Part shown: in pieces, positions 1-11,599 of the stretch
Position numbering within the stretch: the stretch's first letter is position 1
Layout of the letters: every line of letters begins with the position of its first letter
From: Nocardia sp. SYP-A9097
GTDB taxonomy: Bacteria > Actinomycetota > Actinomycetes > Mycobacteriales > Mycobacteriaceae
DNA length: 64,000 nt
Reading direction: 5' to 3'
Assembly (NCBI RefSeq): GCF_009649815.1
Contig: NZ_WJIC01000008.1
Location: 124,001-188,000, forward strand
Translations under genes and position numbers: made by a program
The notes under the pieces: generated by a model
Told to the model about the DNA's origin: nothing
Seen by the model: only the letters and a program-made list of their open reading frames with translations
Databases searched by the model: none

Positions 1-2
1 TC

Positions 3-1223
3 GAGGGTTGCAAGCACATGGTCGATGCGATCGATACCGCCATCGACTCCAAGATGCCCATTGTCGGCCTCTGGCATTCGGGTGGCGCGCGCCTGGCCGA
101 GGGTGTCGAGGCATTGCACGCGGTCGGACTGGTCTTCGAGGCCATGGTCCGCGCGTCCGGCCTGGTCCCGCAGATCTCCGTGGTGCTCGGCTTCGCCGCC
201 GGTGGCGCCGCTTACGGTCCCGCACTCACAGACATTGTGATCATGGCTCCCGAGGGCCGTGTCTTCGTCACCGGACCGGACGTGGTTCGCAGCGTCACCG
301 GTGAGAACGTGGATATGGCGACTCTGGGTGGGCCTGTCACGCACGGTAAGAAGTCCGGCGTCTGCCATATCGTCGCCCATGACGAGGCCGATGCCATGCA
401 TCGCGGTCGTCGCCTGGTGTCCATGTTCGCCGAGCAGGGCGAGTTCGATCTCGTCGCCGCCGCGCACGGTGATGTGGACCTGAAGGCCATGCTTCCGGCT
501 TCGGCCAAGCGCGCCTACGACGTGAAGCCGATCGTGCACGAACTGCTCGACAATGTCGACGGCGAAAGCTCTTTCGAGGAACTGCAGGGCGGGTACGCGC
601 GGTCGATCGTCACCGGTTTGGGCCGCATGGGCGGGCGCACCGTCGGCGTCCTGGCCAATAACCCGATCCGCATGGGCGGCTGCCTGAACTCCGAAAGTGC
701 CGAGAAGGCAGCGCGTTTCGTGCGCCTGTGCAACTCCTTCGGTATTCCGCTGGTGGTCGTCACCGATGTTCCGGGTTATCTGCCCGGTGTCAGCATGGAG
801 TGGGAGGGCGTCGTCCGGCGCGGCGCGAAGCTGCTGCACGCGTTCGCCGAGGCCCGCGTCCCGCGTGTCACCCTGGTCACCCGCAAGATCTACGGCGGCG
901 CGTACATCGCCATGAATGCCCGATCCCTCGGTGCCACAGCGGTTTACGCCTGGCCCGAGTCCGAAGTGGCGGTCATGGGCGCGAAGGCCGCGGTCGGCAT
1001 CCTGCACAAGAAGGCCATTGCCGCGGCGCCGGAGGAGGAGCGTGAGGCCCTCATCGAGCGCCTCACCGTCGAGCACGAGCAGATCGCGGGTGGCGTCGAG
1101 CGCGCCGTGGCGATCGGCGTGGTGGACGAGATCATCGATCCCGCCAAGACCCGTTCCATCATCGCCGCCGCCCTGGCCGCGGCCCCGGCTCGTCCGAGCC
1201 ACCTGAAGAACATTCCGCTGTAA
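3..1223 (+). CDS. accD6: AccD6-type acyl-CoA carboxylase carboxyltransferase beta subunit (5' end cut off by window)
   Basis: This is the carboxyltransferase subunit that moves the carboxyl group from carboxybiotin to acetyl-CoA or propionyl-CoA, giving malonyl-CoA for FAS-II and mycolate synthesis. The reading frame is open from the first bases, so the gene starts before the window; 406 residues are visible against about 470 for the family. Visible signatures are WHSGGARLAEG, the oxyanion-type GFAAGGAAYGPALTD segment, and the second half with VPGYLPG and KIYGGAYIAMN. The C-terminus HLKNIPL closely matches the end of M. tuberculosis AccD6 (HKNIPL), which is why I name it AccD6 rather than another AccD paralogue. 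In mycobacteria accD6 closes the kasA-kasB operon; those genes would lie just left of this window (inference). A strong hairpin follows the stop. Confidence 0.9.
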   Translation, partial: EGCKHMVDAIDTAIDSKMPIVGLWHSGGARLAEGVEALHAVGLVFEAMVRASGLVPQISVVLGFAAGGAAYGPALTDIVIMAPEGRVFVTGPDVVRSVTGENVDMATLGGPVTHGKKSGVCHIVAHDEADAMHRGRRLVSMFAEQGEFDLVAAAHGDVDLKAMLPASAKRAYDVKPIVHELLDNVDGESSFEELQGGYARSIVTGLGRMGGRTVGVLANNPIRMGGCLNSESAEKAARFVRLCNSFGIPLVVVTDVPGYLPGVSMEWEGVVRRGAKLLHAFAEARVPRVTLVTRKIYGGAYIAMNARSLGATAVYAWPESEVAVMGAKAAVGILHKKAIAAAPEEEREALIERLTVEHEQIAGGVERAVAIGVVDEIIDPAKTRSIIAAALAAAPARPSHLKNIPL

Positions 1224-1263
1224 GGGATTACGGGGGAAGTAGAGAATACGCGGCACAGCGAAG

Positions 1264-1292
1264 GCGGGCGGTCTCCACAAGAGACCGCCCGC
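1264..1292. terminator. Bidirectional terminator hairpin between accD6 and the convergent flavoenzyme gene
   Basis: A perfect 12-bp stem (GCGGGCGGTCTC at 1264-1275 with GAGACCGCCCGC at 1281-1292) encloses a 5-base loop and is followed by TTTCC. It lies 41 bases after the accD6 stop and before the end of the convergent gene, so it can serve both strands. Confidence 0.85.
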
Positions 1293-1346
1293 TTTCCTGT
1301 CCCCATGTGGTCGCTCAGGACGGAAGTCGTTGTCCCACAGGGCCGA

Positions 1347-2738
1347 TCATGCGGGATGGATATTGGCATTGTGGTGCAGGACGTTGTCCGGATCCCAGGT
1401 GGTCTTGAGGGCGGTGAGGCGAGAGTACTTGTCGCCGTAGGTATCCCGAATGCGTTGCTGGTCGTCGTCGACCAGGAAATTGATGTACCCGGCGTCCGAA
1501 CGGGCATGCGGGAGCAGCGCGTCCCAGGTCTCCCGGACCCAGGCGCGTTCGGCATCGAAGTCGGCCGGATCGGGGCACAGGGCGCTGATGTTGACGGCCC
1601 AGCACGCATCTCGGGAGCCGCCGAATGCCGTTGCCTCATCCGGGGTTTCGGTGTAGCGGCCGCGCAGCGGGAAGATCGGCGCGATGGTGAGCGGGGATCG
1701 GCGCTGCGGGAAGCGGTGCACCAGTTCGGCAATCACCTCATCGTTGAGATCGTTTATGTAGAGCGACTTCTCGTAGGCGGGCAAGCCGCGCGGGGCGACA
1801 TCGTCGAACATCTGCTGGAGTGTGGTGTACGGCATGGGGGTCACCAACTCCCAGGCGGGAGCGGGCGCTGCCGCGCGGAGCGGCTCCACCACTGCGGCGA
1901 GCTCTTCGGGTGTGCCGAAACCTACTACGGCGGTGACGAATCCGGGTTGGCCCTGATACTGCTCGGGCACGAACGGCAGCGGCGGGGCACTCACGGCCAG
2001 GATCGCACCGCAGTATCCGGCGGGCAGGTCCGACAGGCGCGCGACACCGGCGGAGAGACCGGCCGGGGCATCCGCCGGGGTCCAGCAGAGCATGGTGAGC
2101 TGAGCCATGGGCGGCAGGTCGTGCAGGCCGAAGGTGAATTCGGTGACGATGCCGAAGTTGCCGCCGCCACCCCGCAACGCCCAGTGCAGATCCGGATTCT
2201 CCTGTGCCGAGGCCGTGACGATATGCCCGTCGGCGGTGACGACCTGCGCGGAAACCACACTGTCGCAAGACAATCCGCAGCGCATGGTGAGCCAGCCCAT
2301 ACCGCCGCCGAGGGTGAGACCGCCGACTCCGGTATCGCTGATGAATCCGCCCGTCATGCCGAGCTCGTGCTCGGCGGTGGCGGCGTCGACCTGCGCCCAG
2401 GTGGCTCCGCCGCCGACGCGGGCGGTCTTGCCCTCCGGGTCCACGGTGACGCTGTCGAGCGCGGCGAGATCGATGAGCATGGCGTCATCGGCGACCGCGT
2501 GCCCGGCGTAATTGTGTCCCCCGCCGCGCACGGTGATCTCCAGTCCGTGCCGCCGCGCGTGCAGCAGCGCCCGGGCCACTCCCGCCGCCGATGTGGGCTG
2601 CACGATAACTGCCGGACGGCGATCGAAACAGCCACTCCATACTTGTCGCGCCGTATCGTATTCGGCGTCCTTCGGGGTGATGACCGCGCCGTCTATCGTG
2701 GCGCGCAGTCCTTCGATATCGATTCCAGCCGTTGTCAC
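1347..2738 (-). CDS. FAD-binding oxidoreductase, berberine-bridge-enzyme (PCMH) type
   Basis: A 463-residue flavoenzyme of the PCMH/BBE family, which oxidises alcohols, sugars or amine ring systems with covalently bound FAD. The FAD domain spans about residues 40-210: RGGGHNYAGH at 71-80 carries the histidine (H75) that normally links the FAD 8-alpha position. The region where bicovalent family members carry a cysteine reads SDTGVGGLTLGGGMGW, without Cys, so a single covalent bond is expected. The C-terminal BBE segment ends in WDPDNVLHHNANIHPA, as is typical. The start is GTG at 2738, preceded by GAGGGAG. There is no signal peptide, so it should be cytosolic. The substrate cannot be read from the sequence. 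The gene converges on accD6. Confidence 0.85.
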   Translation of the reverse strand: MTTAGIDIEGLRATIDGAVITPKDAEYDTARQVWSGCFDRRPAVIVQPTSAAGVARALLHARRHGLEITVRGGGHNYAGHAVADDAMLIDLAALDSVTVDPEGKTARVGGGATWAQVDAATAEHELGMTGGFISDTGVGGLTLGGGMGWLTMRCGLSCDSVVSAQVVTADGHIVTASAQENPDLHWALRGGGGNFGIVTEFTFGLHDLPPMAQLTMLCWTPADAPAGLSAGVARLSDLPAGYCGAILAVSAPPLPFVPEQYQGQPGFVTAVVGFGTPEELAAVVEPLRAAAPAPAWELVTPMPYTTLQQMFDDVAPRGLPAYEKSLYINDLNDEVIAELVHRFPQRRSPLTIAPIFPLRGRYTETPDEATAFGGSRDACWAVNISALCPDPADFDAERAWVRETWDALLPHARSDAGYINFLVDDDQQRIRDTYGDKYSRLTALKTTWDPDNVLHHNANIHPA

Positions 2739-2959
2739 GGTGCCGCTCCCTCGCGTGCCGCGTCATGCTGCCGGGAAGCGATAACCGGAGCGCGTGGCGG
2801 AGTCGCACCCCGTATGGTCGGTCGCTCTTGCCCGGCGCTGACGTGTCTCATGCCGCCACACGAGAGTTACGCGGCGACGCGATGCGGAGTTCATCGCGCA
2901 CGATGCGATCTTGCGAAGCCGAAGCAAGATCAGCGAAGAAAGGCGCGCCGAGCGTTCGA

Positions 2960-3376
2960 TCAGGAGAGCAGGCGGACCTTGTCGGCGGATTCGTTCTGGC
3001 TGGCGCATTCCTGATACGGGTTCGGGTCGCCTTGGCGCTCGCCGCAGACCCAGCGCATATCGGCGACTTGGATGGCGAAGTCGCCGCCGGTCTTCTTCGC
3101 TCGTTCCTGGGTGTAGGTGGTGGCCACGAGCAGGGCGGTCGGGCAGAAGTCCGCGCCCTTGGTGGTGTAGGTGACGACGGCGAGTCCGCCTGGGCCGGTA
3201 CCACATTGGACGGACTCCTGGCCCGGCAGTGGTGTCGAGGCGGCGGCCGGAGTGGTGCTCGGCCGCGATGCGTTGGTGACGGCGGCAGCGGCGCGATCAC
3301 CGTTACCGCAGGCCGTCACCGTGAGTACGGCGGCAGCGACGGCCGCCACAGCTAGTGGACCCTGGATTCCCCGCAC
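2960..3376 (-). CDS. Small putative lipoprotein
   Basis: 138 residues if started at GTG 3376, which has a good GGAGA ribosome site about 6 bases upstream; a longer frame reaching 3544 lacks this support. The N-terminus RGIQGPLAVAAVAAAVLTVTAC is a lipoprotein signal with lipobox VTAC, followed by a Ser/Thr/Ala/Pro-rich linker and a domain with four cysteines (CGTG, FCPT, WVCG, ECAS) that may form two disulfides outside the membrane. I do not recognise the family. It is transcribed after DUF3145 on the same strand with only a 49-base gap, so the two may be cotranscribed. Confidence 0.7.
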   Translation of the reverse strand: MRGIQGPLAVAAVAAAVLTVTACGNGDRAAAAVTNASRPSTTPAAASTPLPGQESVQCGTGPGGLAVVTYTTKGADFCPTALLVATTYTQERAKKTGGDFAIQVADMRWVCGERQGDPNPYQECASQNESADKVRLLS

Positions 3377-3425
3377 AGAAATCTCCTTTTCGCACAGACC
3401 GATCGGGCTATTGCGTTGCGGTGGA

Positions 3426-3959
3426 TCAGCCGACGTCGCGGCGCAGCCAGGTGACCTCCGCGCCCTCGCCGCCGAGGCGGAAGGGTTCGAGGGCATCGTC
3501 CCATGCCGTGCCGAGCGCGCGATCGATCTCGGCGGCAATGTCATTGGCGTCGGCGCGACGCTCGCGCGCCTCGGCGACTATCGAGCGCAGTCGCATCTCG
3601 CCGACCATGACATCGCCGCTGGCGCTGGTCGCGCCGTGCCAGAGGCCGAGGCCGGGGACGAAGCTGTAGCGTTCGCCGTCGACCCCTTCACTGGGGTCCT
3701 CGGTGACTTCGAAGGCGAGTACCGGCCAATCTCGCAATGCTCCGGCTAACCGTCCGCCGGTACCGACTGGGCCGTACCAATCGGTGGTCGCCCGCAAATT
3801 TCCGGGGGCCGCGGGCTGTGCGGTCCAGCGGAGTTTCGCGGGTGCTTTGAGGGTGGAGGTGAGCGTCCATTCGATATGCGGGCACAGCGCGGCCGGCGAC
3901 GAATGAATGTAGACCACACCAGACGTCGCGTCGGCGAACTGACTCGTTCCGCGCACCAC
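3426..3959 (-). CDS. DUF3145 family protein
   Basis: A conserved actinobacterial protein of unknown function. The segment GVVYIHSSPAALCPHIEWTL near the N-terminus is the DUF3145 signature; the rest (WYGPVGTGGRLAGAL, FEVTEDPSEGVDGERY, a C-terminal EGAEVTWLRRDV) also fits the family and its usual length of about 165-180 residues. I place the start at GTG 3959 because GGAGG lies 5 bases upstream; GTG 3956 and an upstream ATG at 3995 are alternatives. In mycobacteria DUF3145 genes are found near lipid and cell-envelope genes, and accD6 is close here, but no function follows from that. Confidence 0.8.
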   Translation of the reverse strand: MVRGTSQFADATSGVVYIHSSPAALCPHIEWTLTSTLKAPAKLRWTAQPAAPGNLRATTDWYGPVGTGGRLAGALRDWPVLAFEVTEDPSEGVDGERYSFVPGLGLWHGATSASGDVMVGEMRLRSIVAEARERRADANDIAAEIDRALGTAWDDALEPFRLGGEGAEVTWLRRDVG

Positions 3960-4075
3960 TAACACCTCCGGCTTCGACGGGGACGTCTTCCCCAACGACC
4001 CGCTCCAGCCAGCGTTGCCCGAGTTTACTGGAGTGCTCGGAGTTACGTGTGTTACTTATCGGCCGTGTCGGAGTT

Positions 4076-4894
4076 CTACGCAAACTCCGCGATCACGGCA
4101 TCACTGAGGGTCGGCCAGGCCGCGCGCGCCCAGTCACCGAAATTTTCGTCCGCCAAAGCGAGACACGCCATGCCGACTTCCGGATCAACCCAGAGAAAAG
4201 TCCCCGATTGCCCGAAGTGCCCGAAGGTGCGCATGGAATTCGCGCCACCGGTCCAGTGCGGGACTTTGTGATCACGAATTTCGAATCCCAGACCCCAGTC
4301 GTTGGGGCGCTGCGACCCGTAACCGGGGAGTACGCCATTGCGTCCTGGGAACTGCACTGTGCTTGCCTCACCGAGCAATTCGGCAGTAACACAGGTGGGG
4401 TTCAGCAATTCTCCGGCGAACCGCAGGAGATCTGCGACCGAGGAGCGCGCCGCATGCCCGGCGGACCCGGCCAGCACCGACGATTCCATGCCGAGCGGTT
4501 CGAAAACGGCCTCGTGCAGATAGCGATCGAACGGAATACCGGTTTGCTCGGCGACGAAATCGGCCAGCACCTCGAACCCGGCGCTGGAGTAGATGCGCCG
4601 CATACCCGGCTCGGCCAGCACCTCGGTGGTATCGAAGGCCAGGCCGGAGGTGTGCGCGAGCAGATGCCGCACGGTGGACCCGGGCGGGCCCGCAGGCTGG
4701 TCCAGCTCGATCGCGCCCTCCTCGACCGCGACCAGTACCCCGTATGCCACAAGGGGTTTGGTCACCGAGGCGAGGCGGAATGCCCGATCGAGCTCGCCCT
4801 CGGCATCCACGACACCCTTACCCCGGACCACGACACCCGCCGCGGCATGCCGGACCGGCCACTCTCGAATCTGCTCCAGCGCTCGCACACTCAC
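4076..4894 (-). CDS. Serine hydrolase of the class C beta-lactamase / esterase family
   Basis: 272 residues with the penicillin-binding fold active-site motifs: SVTK (SxxK) near residue 43 with the likely nucleophile serine, LLAHTSGL near 78, and YSSAGFE (the YxN-like motif) near 108. It is shorter than class C beta-lactamases and has no signal peptide, so a cytosolic esterase or peptidase role is more likely than antibiotic resistance. The last third (GYGSQRPNDWGLGFEIRD, GHFGQSGTFLWVDPE) supplies the KTG-equivalent HFG strand. It is followed, upstream on the same strand, by a dead permease and faces another serine hydrolase at 5591. Confidence 0.8.
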   Translation of the reverse strand: MSVRALEQIREWPVRHAAAGVVVRGKGVVDAEGELDRAFRLASVTKPLVAYGVLVAVEEGAIELDQPAGPPGSTVRHLLAHTSGLAFDTTEVLAEPGMRRIYSSAGFEVLADFVAEQTGIPFDRYLHEAVFEPLGMESSVLAGSAGHAARSSVADLLRFAGELLNPTCVTAELLGEASTVQFPGRNGVLPGYGSQRPNDWGLGFEIRDHKVPHWTGGANSMRTFGHFGQSGTFLWVDPEVGMACLALADENFGDWARAAWPTLSDAVIAEFA

Positions 4895-4964
4895 GAGCCT
4901 ACGACCCGGCCCGCACCGCGTCCGGCCGGGACCGATTCAGGGCGGAGCGGTGGCGGCCGTAGGT

Positions 4965-5540
4965 GAGACCAGGGTGCCGATATTGGTGGCATTGACGAGT
5001 TCACCCAGCGGAATCAGCGCGGACAGCACCGCGACGACACCGCCGACGATGAGGGTATTGGTGGTCGGTACCCGCTTGGCGCCGACCTCGGACAGCACCT
5101 TGGGCATGAGCCCGTCGCGGGACATGGCGACCAGAATTCGGGTCTGACCGTACAGCACCGTGAGCACCACCGAGGCAATCGCGATGACCGCTCCGGCCGC
5201 GAGAATCATTGCGGGCCAACCCCTTCCGGTGACCTGCGACAGCACGGTCGCCAGTGACGCACCCGAGGAGCTGACATCGTCCACGCCGACGGCCGCCACT
5301 GCGGTCAATGCCACCAGCACGTACACCAGGGTCACGATGCCGAGCGAGATGATGATGGCGCGCGGCAGATCCCGCTGCGGATTCTCGGCCTCCTCACCAG
5401 CGGTGGAGGCGGCATCGAAGCCGATGAACGAGAAGAAAACCATGGACGCCGCCGCCCCGATCCCGGCCACGCCCTCCGGTGCGAACGGATGCAGATTGCC
5501 GGAGTCGAATGCCGTAACCGCAACCACCAGCCCTCGGCCT
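4965..5540 (-). pseudogene. Remnant of an APC-family (CAT-like) amino acid permease
   Basis: About 190 codons resemble the central part of cationic amino acid/APC permeases: FFSFIGFDAASTAGEEAENP, then RAIIISLGIVTLVYVLVALTA, AMILAAGAVIAIASVVLTVLYGQTRILVAMSRDGLMP and ending at LGELVNATNIGTL. Intact family members have about 450-500 residues with further membrane segments on both sides. Here the match stops near 4970, where the frame runs into unrelated residues and a stop, and near 5540, where the adjacent serine hydrolase begins on the other strand. The open frame continues upstream only as antisense of that gene. I read it as a doubly truncated, non-functional remnant. Confidence 0.7.
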
Positions 5541-5590
5541 CGGCACCACGAGCATTGGGCGTGATCAGCACGGCTACGATCGGGTTCACC

Positions 5591-6781
5591 ATGAGTGAGC
5601 AGGTCACGGTCCACGGTGAGGTGGACAGCGGGTTCGGGGCGGTCGCGGATGCTTTTCGGCGGAATTTCGCCGGGCATGGGGAGATCGGGGCGGCGGTGGC
5701 TGTTTTCGAGGGGGATCGGCCGGTGGTGGATCTTTGGGCGGGGTGGCGGGATCGCAAGCGGGGGCTGCCTTGGGAGCGGGACACTATGGCTCCGGTGTGG
5801 TCGTCTACCAAGGGGATTACGGCTTTTGTGGTGGCGGCGGCGGTCTCTCGGGGTTTGCTGGACTATGAGGCTCCGGTGGCGAAGTACTGGCCGGAGTTCG
5901 GGGTGAACGGTAAGGAGTCGATTACCGTTCACCAATTGCTGGATCATCAGGCCGGGCTGGCGGCGCTGGATCGGCCGGTGCGGCTGCGGGATATGGCGGA
6001 TCCGGATGGGCTGGCCGTCGTGCTCGCGGAGCAGAAACCCTTGTGGCAGCCGGGAACTCGGCACGGGTATCACCCGATCACGGCGGGTCTCTATCAAGGC
6101 GAGTTGATTCGCCGTGTCGATCCGGAGCACCGCACGCTGGGCCGGGTTTTCGCCGAGGATTTCGCGAAGCCGCTCGGCTTGGACTTCTATATCGGTCTGC
6201 CGGAATCGGTTTCGCTGGATCGCGTGGCCACCCTGTCCGCCACCGAGGGCCTGGATATCCTGCGCTACGAGCGTGATCTGCCGCTGCGTATCGGCGTGCA
6301 GTTGTACGCCAAGCGCGGACTCTCCTTCCGCGCCTTGAACTCCCCGCAGGTCGGCGCGCCTGCCCGCGCCGCCCGCCGCGAATTCCTGGAGGTGGAGAGC
6401 CCGGCCGCCGGTGGTGTCGGCACCGCCCGTTCGCTGGCCCGCGTCTACGGTGCTGCCGCGGGCAACACCGGTGAGCTCCCGATCGACGCGGAACTGTTGG
6501 ACCGCTTGGCATCCGCCGATACCGCCCAGGATGTCCCCGCCGAGGATCTGGTGCTGCTCACCCCGAGCCGCTATCACCTGGGTTTCCGGAAGTCCTGTGG
6601 CAGTTTCCGTTTCGGCACCGATGCGCGCGCCTACGGCACCACCGGTTATGGCGGCTCCCTCGGATTCGCTGATCCGGCAACGGGTCTGGGCTTCGGCTAC
6701 ACGATGAACCGCCTGGGTATGGCCGTGCTGGACGATGTCCGCTCCCGCAATCTGCGCGAGGCGCTGCGCCGCAGCGTGTGA
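5591..6781 (+). CDS. Serine hydrolase / esterase of the class C beta-lactamase family (EstB/LipD-like)
   Basis: 396 residues from ATG 5591. Motifs: SSTK (SxxK) near residue 76, LLDHQAGL near 118, YHPITAG with the family tyrosine near 159, and a C-terminal YGTTGYGGSLGFADPATGLGFGYTMN strand region. Together these place it in the family of esterases and lipases with a beta-lactamase fold (EstB, mycobacterial LipD/LipE relatives). No signal peptide. The codon use of the first half is rich in G-ending codons, unlike the C-ending second half, which may reflect drift. An upstream in-frame start at 5489 would run into the permease remnant and is rejected. Confidence 0.82.
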   Translation: MSEQVTVHGEVDSGFGAVADAFRRNFAGHGEIGAAVAVFEGDRPVVDLWAGWRDRKRGLPWERDTMAPVWSSTKGITAFVVAAAVSRGLLDYEAPVAKYWPEFGVNGKESITVHQLLDHQAGLAALDRPVRLRDMADPDGLAVVLAEQKPLWQPGTRHGYHPITAGLYQGELIRRVDPEHRTLGRVFAEDFAKPLGLDFYIGLPESVSLDRVATLSATEGLDILRYERDLPLRIGVQLYAKRGLSFRALNSPQVGAPARAARREFLEVESPAAGGVGTARSLARVYGAAAGNTGELPIDAELLDRLASADTAQDVPAEDLVLLTPSRYHLGFRKSCGSFRFGTDARAYGTTGYGGSLGFADPATGLGFGYTMNRLGMAVLDDVRSRNLREALRRSV

Positions 6782-6872
6782 TCGCGTTCCTCCCCGGAAC
6801 CGCCTCGAACACCCGCTAACCTCGTATTCGCCAGCGGTTTGCCCGCACTGTTATGAGGTCAGGAGCCGTTCG

Positions 6873-7883
6873 ATGCAGCGATACCGGATGCCCGACGAAG
6901 GCCGCCCGCACCAGCGCACCTGGATGGCGTTCGGGGCGAGCGAGCAGGTCTGGACCGCGGACCTGCTACCACTGGCCCGGCGCGCCCTGGCCGATATCGC
7001 CCGCACCATCGCCCGTTTCGAACCGGTCTCCATGCTGGTACGCCCGCAGGAGCTCGCGGCAGCGCGCACCCTGGTCGGCCCCGATATCGAACTGCTCGAA
7101 ACGCCCCTGGATGATCTGTGGCTGCGCGATTCGGGCCCGGTCTTCGTAGTCGACGAGTCCGGCGCGCGGGCGGGTATCGACTGCAATTTCAATGGCTGGG
7201 GCGATAAGCAGGAGCATGCCGAGGATGCCCTCGTGGCCAGTTTCATCACCGCGCGAGCCGGGGCGGAGGCGGTGCACACCGAACTCGTCTGGGAGGGCGG
7301 CGGCATCGAGGTGGATGGTGCGGGCCTGGCGATCATCACCGAAAGCTGTGTGCTGAACGACAATCGGAATCCGGGCTGGACCAAACCGGAGGTGGAGCAG
7401 GAGCTGGAGCGCCTGCTCGGGGTGGAGAAGATCATCTGGCTGCCGGGTATCGCCGGACGCGATATCACCAACGGCCACACCGATTTCTACGCCCGCTTCG
7501 CCCGCCCGGGCGTGGTGGTCGCCGGCCTGGAGAACGATCCGGACGCCTTCGACTACGAGGTCACCCGCACCCATCTGGACATTCTGAAAGAGGCGACCGA
7601 CCAGCATGGGCGACCCCTGCAGATCGAGGTGATCGAGGGCCCGGACACGGTGCGTTCGGAGTGGGTGGACGCGGATTTCGCGGCGGGCTACATCAACTTC
7701 TACCTCTGCAATGGCGGGGTCATCGCCCCGCAATTCGGTGACACCCCACGCGATGCGGCCGCCAAATCCACCTTGCAGCGCCTGTACCCCGACCGCGAGG
7801 TGGTTCAGCTGAATATCGACGCCATCGCGGCCGGTGGCGGCGGCATCCACTGCACCACCCAGCAGGAGCCGCGGATCGGCTGA
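6873..7883 (+). CDS. aguA: Agmatine deiminase (peptidyl-arginine deiminase fold)
   Basis: Agmatine deiminase converts agmatine to N-carbamoylputrescine and ammonia, a step of arginine decarboxylase-linked putrescine synthesis. The 336-residue protein shows the guanidine-modifying catalytic set: PLDDLWLRDSGP (substrate-binding acidic residues), ELVWEGGGIEVDG, TNGHTDFYARF with the catalytic histidine, and GGGGIHCTTQQEP with the nucleophilic cysteine at about residue 327. The start ATG 6873 has AGGAG 7 bases upstream. Length is slightly short of the usual 340-370. No speB or N-carbamoylputrescine amidase gene is adjacent, so the rest of the pathway must be elsewhere. Confidence 0.9.
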   Translation: MQRYRMPDEGRPHQRTWMAFGASEQVWTADLLPLARRALADIARTIARFEPVSMLVRPQELAAARTLVGPDIELLETPLDDLWLRDSGPVFVVDESGARAGIDCNFNGWGDKQEHAEDALVASFITARAGAEAVHTELVWEGGGIEVDGAGLAIITESCVLNDNRNPGWTKPEVEQELERLLGVEKIIWLPGIAGRDITNGHTDFYARFARPGVVVAGLENDPDAFDYEVTRTHLDILKEATDQHGRPLQIEVIEGPDTVRSEWVDADFAAGYINFYLCNGGVIAPQFGDTPRDAAAKSTLQRLYPDREVVQLNIDAIAAGGGGIHCTTQQEPRIG

Positions 7884-7990
7884 GCGGTTGCGGCACCGCG
7901 GTTCTCGACATCGTGGGCATGGTGTACCCCGGCAAGATCGTGAACCGCGACTGCGTCCGCCGACCGTGGTGGGCGCAGTCGCGGCCGGTC

Positions 7991-9046
7991 TCACTCCATC
8001 AGCTGATGCGCCTTGCCGAACAGCTCCAGGGTGATGGCGTGCAGGAAGTCGCCAATCTCCTTGGGCGCCTTGCCCGCACACGCGCGGGCGTGCGTGCCCT
8101 CCAGCACGATGCCGAGTTTGAAGCAGGCCAGCACCGTGTACCAGGTGACATTGCTCAGGTCCCGGTCGGAGAATTTGCCGTAGTGCTCGATCATCTCCGC
8201 GGCGGTGGGCAGGCCGCCGACCGCGCCGAGGCTGCCGATGAGCGCCGCGCCGGTGGTGCCGGGTTCGGGGCGGGTGGCGATCTGCCAGCCCAGGTCCAGC
8301 AGCGGGTCGCCGATGGTGGACATCTCCCAGTCGACCATGGCCGCGACCTGCGGGCCGTCATAGGAGAACATCATGTTGGCGAGGTGGCAGTCACCGTGCA
8401 GGATGCCGGGTTGCCACTGCGCGGGGCGGTTGCGGTCGAGCCATTCGCCGACGCGGTCGACGCCCGGGATCTCGGGTCCGGGGTAACCCTCGTTGACGCC
8501 GTACGACTCGAGCTCCTTGAGCCAGCGCGGTACCTGACGCTCCAGGAAGCCTTCGGGCTTACCGTAATCCGCGAGTCCGAGCGCCTCGTGGTCGAGCGAG
8601 CCGAGCCGGGCGATGGCCTCCACCGCCGAGAGCCCCATCTGCCGCCGGATCTCCGGATCGCCCGCGTGCAGCGCCGGCAGTTCGTTCTGCGGGTTGAAGC
8701 CGATGATCGGCTCCATCAGATAGAAGTAGGCCCCGATGAGCGATTCGTCGGCCCCGGCGGCGATCACCCGGGGCGCGCGCACGCCCGTCCCGGCGAGGGC
8801 CTCGAGAATGCGGGATTCGCGGCGGATCACATTATTGCTGGCGGCCCGCAGATGCTTGGGCCCGCGCCGCAGTACGTAGTCGCGTCCGCCGCGGCTGAAG
8901 CGCAGCATGATGTTCTGGGTGCCGCCGCCGAGGGGTTTCACCTCCTCGAATTCACCGCTGGGCAAGCCCTGCTCATCCATCCACTTCCCGACGACCGCGA
9001 AGTCGACAAGGTCACGATCCACATCGACCGGCTGCACTTCAGACAT
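7991..9046 (-). CDS. Phosphotransferase of the APH/choline kinase fold (ACAD10-like)
   Basis: 351 residues from the ATG encoding MSEVQP. The aminoglycoside-phosphotransferase fold is clear: a glycine-rich GGGTQN loop at about 40-45, a lysine-less VLRRGP strand, the catalytic loop HGDCHLAN at 217-224 and the metal-binding MVDWEMS at about 237-243. This subfamily is often found beside acyl-CoA dehydrogenases and is related to the kinase part of human ACAD10/11, which phosphorylates 4-hydroxy acyl chains; here no acyl-CoA dehydrogenase is next to it, so the substrate is open. An alternative start three codons upstream exists. It converges with aguA and diverges from the pabAB gene. Confidence 0.82.
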   Translation of the reverse strand: MSEVQPVDVDRDLVDFAVVGKWMDEQGLPSGEFEEVKPLGGGTQNIMLRFSRGGRDYVLRRGPKHLRAASNNVIRRESRILEALAGTGVRAPRVIAAGADESLIGAYFYLMEPIIGFNPQNELPALHAGDPEIRRQMGLSAVEAIARLGSLDHEALGLADYGKPEGFLERQVPRWLKELESYGVNEGYPGPEIPGVDRVGEWLDRNRPAQWQPGILHGDCHLANMMFSYDGPQVAAMVDWEMSTIGDPLLDLGWQIATRPEPGTTGAALIGSLGAVGGLPTAAEMIEHYGKFSDRDLSNVTWYTVLACFKLGIVLEGTHARACAGKAPKEIGDFLHAITLELFGKAHQLME

Positions 9047-9171
9047 GTCCCACATTGTGCCGCAGCCGTCCAGTGCAACTGAAGGCGTATGCCAGCAGAA
9101 GTGGTGGTGACCTCGTTCACGCAGGTCGAGACCCGGGGCGCGGGTGGGCGTGGCGTAAAGTTGCCAGCCAA

Positions 9172-11514
<2,343 letters not shown>

Positions 11515-11599
11515 CCGCTCCTTGGGCGGCCGGTCCCCCGCGCGACACCACTTCCGCAACCCCGCGCGACACCACCCGTCATCCCGGCGCGACACCACC

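Noticed and set aside
1305..3014. A 569-codon plus-strand open frame opposite the flavoenzyme and its upstream gap
   Set aside because: Gly/Arg/His-rich shadow frame with no domain; the minus-strand frame has a complete PCMH/BBE domain.
5541..6577. A long minus-strand open frame that continues the permease frame through the serine hydrolase gene
   Set aside because: Only the part below about 5540 resembles a permease; the rest is antisense to a well-supported plus-strand gene and is Arg/His-rich, as expected for shadow frames in GC-rich DNA.
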